Below are positions 48,486-55,693 of a stretch of DNA of 64,000 nt, in pieces. The stretch's first letter is position 1. Every line of letters starts with the position of its first letter. The DNA is from SLFH01 sp050486265. GTDB taxonomy: Bacteria; Planctomycetota; Phycisphaerae; Phycisphaerales; UBA1924. The stretch covers positions 1 through 64,000 of the forward strand of contig JBJHCY010000001.1 in assembly GCA_050486265.1 (NCBI GenBank). Direction: 5' to 3'. A program made the translations under genes and the position numbers. Below the pieces are notes generated by a model. It searched no databases. It was not told the DNA's origin and saw only the letters and a list, made by a program, of their open reading frames with translations.

Positions 48486-50650
48486 CCGGGGCGACCGCCG
48501 ATCGCGTGATTGACGAGATCCGGCGCATGTCGGCGACGGTCGGCCCGTTCCGTCTGTCGATGCTCCGCGACCGTCTCAAGGGGCTCGACGACGACGCCCT
48601 GGCCGATGTCTTCCTCGCCTTCGGTGAAGCGATGGAGGAACTCGACGCCCTTGGCAGTGTCACGCTCCAGGACTTTATGGATGTGCTGCCCGACCTGCCA
48701 GAGCGCCCGGTCGTGCTCGACGCGGCGATCGAAACCGTGCTCCGCGCCATGGTCGGCTTCGGTCTCGATCCGTCGCAAGCCTCCACTACTTTAGAGGAGA
48801 ACTACCCGGAACTGCGCGACGCGGTCCGCACCTCCGCCATGCTCTCTGAGGCCCTGGCCTCCACACGGACCGACGCGCCCGAGCGCCCGCGCCGGATCTT
48901 CAGGACGCTGCCCGAGGGCTTCGGCCCCGAGTTCTCGCCGGGCCTGCGAAGGTACGAGCTCCGCGAGCGCATCGGCGCGGGCTCGCACGGCGTCGTTTAC
49001 CGCGCGATCGACCGGAAGCTCTCGGCTTACGCGTCTCAGGCGATGGTCGCGATCAAGGTCATCGACGCCAAGAGCACCACAGCCCTCGCACGCGAACGCC
49101 TCGTCGCAGAAGCGATCAAGGCCAGACGCGTCGACCATCCCAATGTGGTCCGCGTGCTCGACAGGGGTGTCTCCGGCGAGGACGAAGACTTCGTCGTCTT
49201 CGAGTTCGTCGACGGCGAGAGTCTCTCCGACCATTTCAAACTCCGCGGCAGACCTTCGCCCAAGCGTGCAGCGACGATCGTGCGCCAGATCGCAGAAGGT
49301 GTGCAGGCCGCGCACAACGCGCAGGTCGTGCACTGCGACCTCAAGCCCGCGAACATCATCATCGACGGGCGGGGCGCCGCGCGCGTCGCCGACTTCGGCC
49401 TCTCTGTCAGAATCGACGGATTCTCAGTGGAGGAGCGGGGGGGCAAGCGGTTGCTCGGCAACCTCGCGTTCATGTCGCCAGAGCAGTTCCGCGCCGAGGA
49501 GGGCGCGTACATGCCCGCCGCGGACATCTACGCCCTCGGCGGCATCCTGTACTGGCTGCTGACCGGGTCGCACCCCAACGGCACGAGCCGCGAGGAGGTC
49601 GAGCGGTACCTCTTCGGGCTCGGGGGCAGGCCCCGCCCGCCCTCGGCGCTCTGCCCCGAGATCGACGAAGACCTCGAAGCGATCTGTCTGCGGGCGCTCT
49701 CGCCCGACACCCGCCACAGGCACGCCTCCGCGGCCGGGCTCGCCGAAGACCTGCGGGCCTGGCTCGCGCACGAGCCCTTGCCCTGGCGTCGCCCCACGCT
49801 CGCCCGGCGCACCCGCCTGTACTTCCGGCGAAAGCCGAGGGAAGCTTTGACCATCTCGGGGTTGGTCCTGGCGTTGGCCGCGGGCGCGGGGCTGCTGGCG
49901 CACATCGACGGACGCCACCGGCTTGAACAGGCGGAGGCCGAACTCGTGCTCGTGCAGCAGCGGGAGAAGCTGACCGAGAGCCGTTACGAGACCGAGATCC
50001 GCGAGCGGCTGATCGAGCAGTCCCAGCAGTTCATCGCCGACTCCTTGCCGCTGCTCCATGCGCAAGTCCCCAATCCCACTTGGGAAGTGCTGCCGATGCT
50101 CTCGCTCCTGGAAGAGACGATCGGTACGCCCCTGATGAAGTTCGGCAACGACGATACGCTGCTGTATCATTACCGTTTCGAGATCGCCGATCGCGTGCTG
50201 GAACGCTACGCGTCGGCGGGGATGTCCGGCTCGATCGAGGCGCTCTACTGGCAGCTCAGCCTCGGCTTCTGGAAACAGCGGGCGTGGGAGCCCGAGAAGG
50301 CCAGGCCCATCCTGGAAGCGAACTTGGAGGCGTGGCGGGCCGCGACGCCCGACGACCGGGCTTGGCTCGACTATGTCGGCGTCCTGACCGCGGCCTCCAT
50401 CGCGTGCGTCGAGATGCGAAAGCCCGAGCACGAGCGCGATACTCAAGCCCTGCAAGAAGCCGTCGCGATGCTCCTTCGTCACGATGAGATCTGCGCCGGG
50501 CCGCGCTGGGGCAGCCCGATCCACCGCACCGTGGGACAGGTGATGAACTGGCTCCCGCCAGAGGTGCTCGGCGCGACCCCGGAGCAGCGGGCGCTGCTTG
50601 AACAGACGCTGACGCAGGAGTGGGGCGTGAAGCTCAAGCCGAAGGGCTGA
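48482..50650 (+). CDS. Membrane Ser/Thr protein kinase
   Basis: A 722-residue kinase with cytosolic catalytic domain and one membrane helix. Catalytic motifs are complete: IGAGSHGVVYRA (164-175), VAIKV with Lys192, HCDLKPANII (284-293, Asp286) and ADFGLSV (303-309), followed by LAFMSPEQFRAEEGAYMPAADIYALGGI (activation segment and helix F, in two parts). An N-terminal ~155-residue helical region precedes it. The membrane helix is near 459-478 (ALTISGLVLALAAGAGLLAH). The outer ~240 residues are helical, beginning with a Glu/Gln coiled coil. In planctomycetes such kinases may control the partner sigma factor by phosphorylation; here that is inference from the overlapping gene pair. Confidence 0.92.
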   Translation: MTGATADRVIDEIRRMSATVGPFRLSMLRDRLKGLDDDALADVFLAFGEAMEELDALGSVTLQDFMDVLPDLPERPVVLDAAIETVLRAMVGFGLDPSQASTTLEENYPELRDAVRTSAMLSEALASTRTDAPERPRRIFRTLPEGFGPEFSPGLRRYELRERIGAGSHGVVYRAIDRKLSAYASQAMVAIKVIDAKSTTALARERLVAEAIKARRVDHPNVVRVLDRGVSGEDEDFVVFEFVDGESLSDHFKLRGRPSPKRAATIVRQIAEGVQAAHNAQVVHCDLKPANIIIDGRGAARVADFGLSVRIDGFSVEERGGKRLLGNLAFMSPEQFRAEEGAYMPAADIYALGGILYWLLTGSHPNGTSREEVERYLFGLGGRPRPPSALCPEIDEDLEAICLRALSPDTRHRHASAAGLAEDLRAWLAHEPLPWRRPTLARRTRLYFRRKPREALTISGLVLALAAGAGLLAHIDGRHRLEQAEAELVLVQQREKLTESRYETEIRERLIEQSQQFIADSLPLLHAQVPNPTWEVLPMLSLLEETIGTPLMKFGNDDTLLYHYRFEIADRVLERYASAGMSGSIEALYWQLSLGFWKQRAWEPEKARPILEANLEAWRAATPDDRAWLDYVGVLTAASIACVEMRKPEHERDTQALQEAVAMLLRHDEICAGPRWGSPIHRTVGQVMNWLPPEVLGATPEQRALLEQTLTQEWGVKLKPKG

Positions 50651-50742
50651 GTTGAGGCGATGACGGCCGATGCGTACGCTCGACCCGGGCCGCGATCGAA
50701 CACGCGTCCGGGGAAGCGAAGCTCCGCCGCCAGGAACAGTTC

Positions 50743-51558
50743 ATGAAGCCCGGCAGCACGCCGCACCAGTCCGAGCAGCCCGCCGACAAACGGGGCAGGT
50801 GGTTCAGCGGCACGCGCAAGTTCACCGGTTACATGAAGTTCGCGATGGAACGCCTCGGCCGGCTCCCCCAGGGCTCGGAGGTCCTGGACATCCCCGCGGG
50901 CCACGGGCAGATGACCGACGCGATGCGGTCGATCGGTCTGCGCGTCACTCCCTCGGACATCAACACGGTGCGCGGCGACTATGTCAAGGCCGACATGGGC
51001 CGCGCCCTCCCTTTCGACGACGACAGTTTCGACGCAACTGTCTGCATGGAGGGGATCGAGCACATGGTCGATCCGGTGCTCCTCGTCGGCGAGCTTGTCA
51101 GGGTGACCCGCCCGGGCGGGATCGTGATCGTCTCGACGCCGAACATCTCGAACTTCTATTCGAGGCTCCAGTTCCTATTGACCGGGACCTTCTACCAGTT
51201 CAACCCGGCGATCATCCGCGATGTCCCGCCCGGCGTCGAGACCGACCGCTTCCACATCGCGCCGATGCACTTCGCCCGCCTGCGTTACCTCGCGATGTAC
51301 GCGGGTGCGGAGGTCGAAGCGGTCGGGTCGGACCGCTACAAGCGCAAGGCGCTGATGCCGCTCTATCTCGTGCTGCACGGGGCCGGGCCGCTCTGGAGGC
51401 GTTCGCTGTTCTTCGGAAAACGGGCGAGCCCCTGGGCCGAGCGCAACCAAGACCTGTATCGGTGGATGTACTCTCCGCAGATGCTGTTCGGGCGCACGAT
51501 GATCGTCGTGTTCCGTAAGCGCACCGACGCGGGCGATCGAGATAGAGGTCGGCCATGA
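50743..51558 (+). CDS. Class I SAM-dependent methyltransferase
   Basis: A 271-residue protein with SAM motif I VLDIPAGHGQMTDAM (about 47-61), VTPSDINTVRGDYVKADMG and motif IV DATVCMEGIEHMVDP (about 99-113), of the Methyltransf_11 class. RVTRPGGIVIVSTPNISNFY is the usual post-catalytic strand. The C-terminal ~100 residues are basic and may bind the substrate. Related proteins act on lipids, quinones or sugars; the substrate is unknown. It lies 92 bp after the kinase gene and overlaps the DNA repair gene by 4 bp. Confidence 0.82.
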   Translation: MKPGSTPHQSEQPADKRGRWFSGTRKFTGYMKFAMERLGRLPQGSEVLDIPAGHGQMTDAMRSIGLRVTPSDINTVRGDYVKADMGRALPFDDDSFDATVCMEGIEHMVDPVLLVGELVRVTRPGGIVIVSTPNISNFYSRLQFLLTGTFYQFNPAIIRDVPPGVETDRFHIAPMHFARLRYLAMYAGAEVEAVGSDRYKRKALMPLYLVLHGAGPLWRRSLFFGKRASPWAERNQDLYRWMYSPQMLFGRTMIVVFRKRTDAGDRDRGRP

Positions 51559-52124
51559 TTCGAGGGACCGATTCGTCGTCGGACACGGGCTGCAAGTTTG
51601 TCGACGCTGGCCCCGGTCCGCTCCGATGGTCCACGCTCGATACGCCCGTCGGCGAGTTGACGCTGATCGGCGAGTCCGACGGGGTGCTCCGGCGGATCTG
51701 CTTCGGCGGCGTGCCGGAAAGAGCAGCTCGCATGAAGCACGACGCCGAGGCGCTGTCGGAGGCTGCCGAACAGATCGAGGCGTACTTTGGGGGCGGGCTC
51801 CGCCGGTTCGAACTGCAACTCGCCCCGGCCGGCACCGAGTTTCAACGCCTTGTCTGGCGTGCGTTGGCCCTCATTCCCTTCGCCACGACCCGGACCTACG
51901 CCGACATCGCAAAGGCGGTCGGTTCGCCGGGCGCGATGCGGGCGGTGGGGGCCGCCAACGGCGCCAATCCTCTCCCGATCGTCGTGCCCTGCCACAGGGT
52001 CATCGGCGCCGATTCCAGACTCGTCGGGTTCGGCGGCGGATTGGACCGCAAGGCCGCGCTCCTCTGTCACGAGGGGCACGAGGTCTCGGCTGGGCGCGTG
52101 GTCTCGGTCGATTCGTTGTTCTAA
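51555..52124 (+). CDS. ogt: Methylated-DNA--protein-cysteine methyltransferase
   Basis: A 189-residue suicide repair protein that takes the methyl group from O6-methylguanine onto its Cys. The C-terminal domain has GTEFQRLVWRALALIPFATT, TRTYADIAKAVGSPGAMRAVG (helix-turn-helix with the Arg finger) and VVPCHRVIGADS, containing the acceptor Cys (about residue 142). GFGGGLDRKAALL follows. The N-terminal domain is short and divergent, with no zinc-binding Ada part, so it is the Ogt/AGT type. The start overlaps the methyltransferase stop (ATGA). Confidence 0.93.
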   Translation: MIRGTDSSSDTGCKFVDAGPGPLRWSTLDTPVGELTLIGESDGVLRRICFGGVPERAARMKHDAEALSEAAEQIEAYFGGGLRRFELQLAPAGTEFQRLVWRALALIPFATTRTYADIAKAVGSPGAMRAVGAANGANPLPIVVPCHRVIGADSRLVGFGGGLDRKAALLCHEGHEVSAGRVVSVDSLF

Positions 52125-52182
52125 GCAGTCTGTTTGTTTGGGTAAAGATCGGAATTTCAAGCCGGCCACGCAGTTTTTGCCT

Positions 52183-52228
52183 CTGTTTCAGAAACAACTC
52201 TTGAAACAGGCCGCCGATCCGGTATCTT
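52183..52228 (+). promoter_or_regulatory. Promoter with inverted-repeat operator of the 52236 gene
   Basis: TTGAAA (52201-52206) and TATCTT (52223-52228) are spaced 16 bp. The perfect inverted repeat CTGTTTCA (52183-52190)/TGAAACAG (52202-52209) has an 11-bp centre and overlaps the -35. Transcription would begin about 7 nt after the -10, at or next to the GTG at 52236, implying a leaderless message under a dimeric regulator. Confidence 0.6.
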
Positions 52229-52235
52229 GGCATCC

Positions 52236-53471
52236 GTGACACCCCAGCAGGCCGAACCCGAAGCCAGGCCCGCCGACGCCGGCGCCTTCGAGGCCCACGC
52301 GGTCGAGTCGATCGGCGCCGTGCGTGACGCGATGGCCCGGATCATCGAGCGAAAGTGCCCAGGCTCGAAGGCGGTCAGCTCGGTCTGCGAGGCCTTCGGG
52401 ATCCATCGGAAGCTCGCGTGGCAACTCGTCAAGGTGGTGTATTCGGAGGACCCGTTCGTCGCGGCGAGGCACATGCCAAGCCCCAAGAGCATTTCGGTCT
52501 GGCTGGAGGCGGCGCGGGGCTCGGGCGTGCCCGACGAGATGGTCGATGACGCGGCGCGAGCGGCTCAGGGGTTCGAGTCGCTCGCCGAGGCCCACGCGGC
52601 CAGCCGCACCGAGTTCGAGATGCTGCTCGAGTCGTGCGTGGGCCCGGCCGAGGCGGACGCCAAGTGGCGAGAGCGCGCGTTCGAGGGCAACAGCTACATC
52701 TGGGGCGTTCGCTGCCGCGTGCTGCTGTCGATGAGCGTGCTGCTGGCCTCCGACGATCGCGAGGGATGGTTCCACATGGCGCAGGTGCGCGGGCTGGTGG
52801 GCTACCGCCAGACGCGTCCGGGCGTGCGCTGGATCGTCAACCAGTCGGTCGTGCTCGAAGGCGACGCCCCGCCTCCCGTCGAGCGTGTGGCGCTCGACCC
52901 CGAGGAGGCCCTGGCCAACGGGGGCGTGCCGGTGCTCGGGGCGTATTGCTCGCAGCCGATGCCTCAACTCAGGCGTGTTCGGGCGAGCGGCGGGATCCTG
53001 CAGGACGAGATGCTGCCCGGCCCGGTGGGCAAGAAGGGCCAGCGGACGCTGGTGACGGGTGAGCTGGTCCGAAACATCTCGAAAGCGACGGGCAAGGCCG
53101 GGCGCGTCGCGAACTTCGGCATCGGCGTGCGGATCCCCGCAGAGACGCTGCACTTCGACCTGTTCGTGCAGAAGGGCCTGTTCCCCTCGGCGGAGCGTGA
53201 GCTGCGCGTGTTCAGCGACCTGGCCTCGCAGACAAGCGCCGACGACGCGGACGCTCTGCCCGTCGGCGAGCGGATTGTGGCGCTTGGCGCCGGGCTGGCG
53301 ATGGCGCACACGCCCGATGTGGGCTCGTACGCGCAGCTCGCTTCGGGCGTGTTTTCGATGCTGGGGGTCGACCCCGGGGGGTTTGAGCTGCACCGGGTGC
53401 GCATCCCGCACCCGCCGATGCCTTCGAGCGTGATGATGCGCCACCGGCTTTCCGGCGGCGATGCCGAGTGA
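52236..53471 (+). CDS. Protein of unknown function with helical N-terminal region
   Basis: A 411-residue soluble protein. The N-terminal ~90 residues look like a DNA-binding helical unit: AVSSVCEAFGIHRKLAWQLVKVVYSEDP has helix-turn-helix spacing (quoted over two helices), then MPSPKSISVWLEAARGSG. The remaining ~320 residues form a mixed domain with YIWGVRCRVLLSMSVLLAS, GYRQTRPGVRWIVNQSVVLE and a C-terminal GFELHRVRIPHPPMPSSVMM. I do not recognise the family. The GTG start is preferred because the -10 lies at 52223-52228, which excludes the TTG at 52227. A transcriptional regulator that binds its own inverted repeat is a reasonable guess. Confidence 0.65.
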   Translation: MTPQQAEPEARPADAGAFEAHAVESIGAVRDAMARIIERKCPGSKAVSSVCEAFGIHRKLAWQLVKVVYSEDPFVAARHMPSPKSISVWLEAARGSGVPDEMVDDAARAAQGFESLAEAHAASRTEFEMLLESCVGPAEADAKWRERAFEGNSYIWGVRCRVLLSMSVLLASDDREGWFHMAQVRGLVGYRQTRPGVRWIVNQSVVLEGDAPPPVERVALDPEEALANGGVPVLGAYCSQPMPQLRRVRASGGILQDEMLPGPVGKKGQRTLVTGELVRNISKATGKAGRVANFGIGVRIPAETLHFDLFVQKGLFPSAERELRVFSDLASQTSADDADALPVGERIVALGAGLAMAHTPDVGSYAQLASGVFSMLGVDPGGFELHRVRIPHPPMPSSVMMRHRLSGGDAE

Positions 53472-53545
53472 GCTTTGAACCATTTGACCGCGGACCTGAG
53501 ATGGCCCGCCACGCCCGGCCGACGCCTGGCAAGGAGGATGCGGAA

Positions 53546-54340
53546 ATGAAGAAGATCGTGATGTTCGCAGGGCTGGCGCTCGCCGTGACCGGCGCGGGCG
53601 CACAGACCACCGTCAGCCACTACGACGACTTCGCCGAAGGCTTCCTCGGCGAGTCGTTCTACTACAACGGGGTCACCTACAGAGACCTCAACAACCAGCC
53701 CGGCGTCTTCCCCAACGGCGACACCTTCATCGCCGACGACATGGGCAGCGACTTCATCATCGAGAACGCCCAGTACTTCCACGACGACTTCCCCGGCTGG
53801 GGCAGCCCCGACAATGTGCTCACCTTCGGGCGCGCGTTCGTGCCAGGCCCCAACCTCTCCATCGGCGTCATCGTCGAGATGTGGATGGACCTCGACGACC
53901 CCGCCAGCGAGGCCAGCATGGCCATGGGCTTCTACGAGAACGGCCCATGGGGCGGCATCAGCTACCACCTCGACGCCTACCTCGACGGCGTCGTCGTCGC
54001 CTCCGACAGCTACACCATCAGCGACCTCGGCGGGCGCGACAACCCCGCCATCGCCAGCATGTCCGTCGCCGCCGCCGCCTTCGACACGCTCCACCTCTAC
54101 GCGCAGTACAACGGCCAGTTCTCGGCGCCCCGACTGATCATGGACGACCTGACCATCACCGCCGCAGGCCCGACCTGCGCCCCGGACCTCAACGGCGACG
54201 GCGTTGTCGACGCCGACGACTTCTTCCTCTTCCTGAGCTACTTCGCCGATGGCGACCCGATCGCCGACTTCAACAACGACGGCGTGATCGACGCCGACGA
54301 CTTCTTCGACTTCCTCGCCGCCTTCGCCGCCGGCTGCTGA
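53546..54340 (+). CDS. Secreted protein with C-terminal dockerin-like EF-hand pair
   Basis: A 264-residue protein with a signal peptide (MKKIVMFAGLALAVTGAGA) and AAGGAGGAT upstream of the ATG at 53546. The middle ~190 residues are beta-rich and acidic, with DNVLTFGRAFVPGPN and a lectin-like strand pattern (SYHLDAYLDGVVVASDSY). The C-terminal ~60 residues carry two calcium-loop repeats, DLNGDGVVDADDFFLFL and DFNNDGVIDADDFFDFL, as in type I dockerins, and end in AAGC. Such dockerin-like tails ending in Gly-Cys occur on many secreted Phycisphaerae proteins. No exosortase tail is present. A strong terminator follows. Confidence 0.83.
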   Translation: MKKIVMFAGLALAVTGAGAQTTVSHYDDFAEGFLGESFYYNGVTYRDLNNQPGVFPNGDTFIADDMGSDFIIENAQYFHDDFPGWGSPDNVLTFGRAFVPGPNLSIGVIVEMWMDLDDPASEASMAMGFYENGPWGGISYHLDAYLDGVVVASDSYTISDLGGRDNPAIASMSVAAAAFDTLHLYAQYNGQFSAPRLIMDDLTITAAGPTCAPDLNGDGVVDADDFFLFLSYFADGDPIADFNNDGVIDADDFFDFLAAFAAGC

Positions 54341-54387
54341 CCGAGCCCGTTCAGGGGCGGCTTCTTGGCCGCCTTGTTCTCCCTCGC

Positions 54388-54415
54388 ACCCCCGCCGACG
54401 GCCCTCGGCGGGGGT
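54388..54415 (+). terminator. Terminator after the dockerin-like gene
   Basis: ACCCCCGCCGA (54388-54398) and TCGGCGGGGGT (54405-54415) form a perfect 11-bp stem around CGGCCC, followed by GTCTTTC. Confidence 0.8.
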
Positions 54416-54494
54416 GTCTTTCGTCGCGCAATCTGGAACGATGGCATTTTCTGATCGCCGGAAGCGTCGCCCGGCGCTGAGATTCTGGGATCGG

Positions 54495-54621
54495 GGGCGC
54501 GGGGTGTGGGGCGCGGGGTGAGGTGGCGGCCTCCGGCCGCGACTTTTCCTTGTTTTCCAGCGCGCTGAACCCAGCCTCGGCCGAAGGCCGAAGCCGCCCC
54601 TGCGCCCAGCGCCCCGCGCCC
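54495..54621 (-). repeat. Dispersed repeat with terminal inverted repeats, copy 2
   Basis: A 127-bp element bounded by GGGCGCGGGG (54495-54504) and CCCCGCGCCC (54612-54621). Read on the minus strand it aligns with the element at 35658-35798: GGGCGCGGGGCGCTGGG at the start, then GGCTTCGGCCTTCGGCC and GAGGCTGGGTTCAG, then a GCGGCCG-x-AGGCCGC palindrome. It lies in the otherwise empty ~390-bp gap between the dockerin-like gene and the dihydroorotate dehydrogenase gene. Confidence 0.7.
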
Positions 54622-54728
54622 TCCTGTCATCCCTGCTGAGACTCCCGAATCAAGGAAGAAACAGACAGATCCGCCGGATCATGCGATCGTCCTGTCGTCC
54701 TTCCCCGCGCGACCTAACCTTCGCCTCG

Positions 54729-55670
54729 ATGAGCAAAGCCGGACCACTCTCGACCGACATCGCCGGGCTGAAGCTCGATCCGCCGGTGATCCTGGCGGCC
54801 GGGACCGCCGGCACGCTCGACGAGATGGCCGACGCGATCGACCTCTCCCGCGTCGGCGCGATCGTCACCAAGTCCATCACGCGCGAGCCCCGCGAGGGCA
54901 ACCGCCCCTGGCGCATCCTGCCCGAGCGGGCGGGCATGCTCAACGCGATCGGCCTGGCCAATGTCGGCGTCGAGAAGTTCTGCGCCGACTACGCGCCCCG
55001 CATCGCGTCGGTCCCCTGCCCGGTGATCGGCTCGATCGCCGGCAACGCGGTCGAGGACTACCGCGCCGTCGCCGAGGCGTTCTCAAAGCTCGACGCGATG
55101 GCCGCCGTCGAGCTGAATGTCTCATGCCCCAATGTCCACGGCGGGACGGAGTTCGGCGTCGATCCCGGCGCGCTCACCGAACTTGTCGCGGAAGTCCGCG
55201 GGACGCTGGGGACCAAGCCGCTGTTTGTCAAGCTCAGCCCGATCGCGGTGGGGCGGCCCTCGATGGTCGATGTCGCGCGGGCCGCGGCCGACGCCGGCGC
55301 CGACGCCCTCTGCATCAGCAACACCATCCCCGCCATGGCGATCGATGTCCGCACGCGCAAGCCGAAACTCGCCAACACCACCGGCGGCCTCTCCGGCCCC
55401 GCCCTGCACCCCGTCGCCCTCCGCCTCGTCCACACCGTCTACCGCGAGCTGGCGAAGGAGCGGGGGCTGCCGATCATCGGGCTCGGGGGCGTGCTGCGAT
55501 GGGAAGACGCCGCGGCGTTCATCCTCGCCGGCGCCTCGGCGGTCGAGGTCGGCACGGGCCTGTTCGTCGACCCGCGCTCGCCCCTGAAGATCGCAAGGGG
55601 CCTGGAAAAGTGGGTCCGCTCGCAGGGCGAGCGCTCGATCGGCGGGCTCGTCGGCGCGATGCAACCTTAA
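54729..55670 (+). CDS. pyrD: Dihydroorotate dehydrogenase, class 1
   Basis: A 313-residue FMN enzyme converting dihydroorotate to orotate in pyrimidine synthesis. It has VILAAGTAGTLDEMADAIDL, IVTKSITREPREGNRPWRI, ELNVSCPNVHGGTEFGVDPG with the catalytic Cys of class 1 enzymes (about residue 132), and LFVKLSPIAVG. TTGGLSGPALHPVALRLV and GLGGVLRWEDAAAFILAGASAVEVGTGL (FMN phosphate site, in two parts) follow. The class 1B subunit PyrK is not adjacent, so the electron acceptor is uncertain. The ATG at 54729 matches the family start. The gene is convergent with smc, 23 bp apart. Confidence 0.93.
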   Translation: MSKAGPLSTDIAGLKLDPPVILAAGTAGTLDEMADAIDLSRVGAIVTKSITREPREGNRPWRILPERAGMLNAIGLANVGVEKFCADYAPRIASVPCPVIGSIAGNAVEDYRAVAEAFSKLDAMAAVELNVSCPNVHGGTEFGVDPGALTELVAEVRGTLGTKPLFVKLSPIAVGRPSMVDVARAAADAGADALCISNTIPAMAIDVRTRKPKLANTTGGLSGPALHPVALRLVHTVYRELAKERGLPIIGLGGVLRWEDAAAFILAGASAVEVGTGLFVDPRSPLKIARGLEKWVRSQGERSIGGLVGAMQP

Positions 55671-55693
55671 GTGAACAGTCCCGGCGCCGAGCC

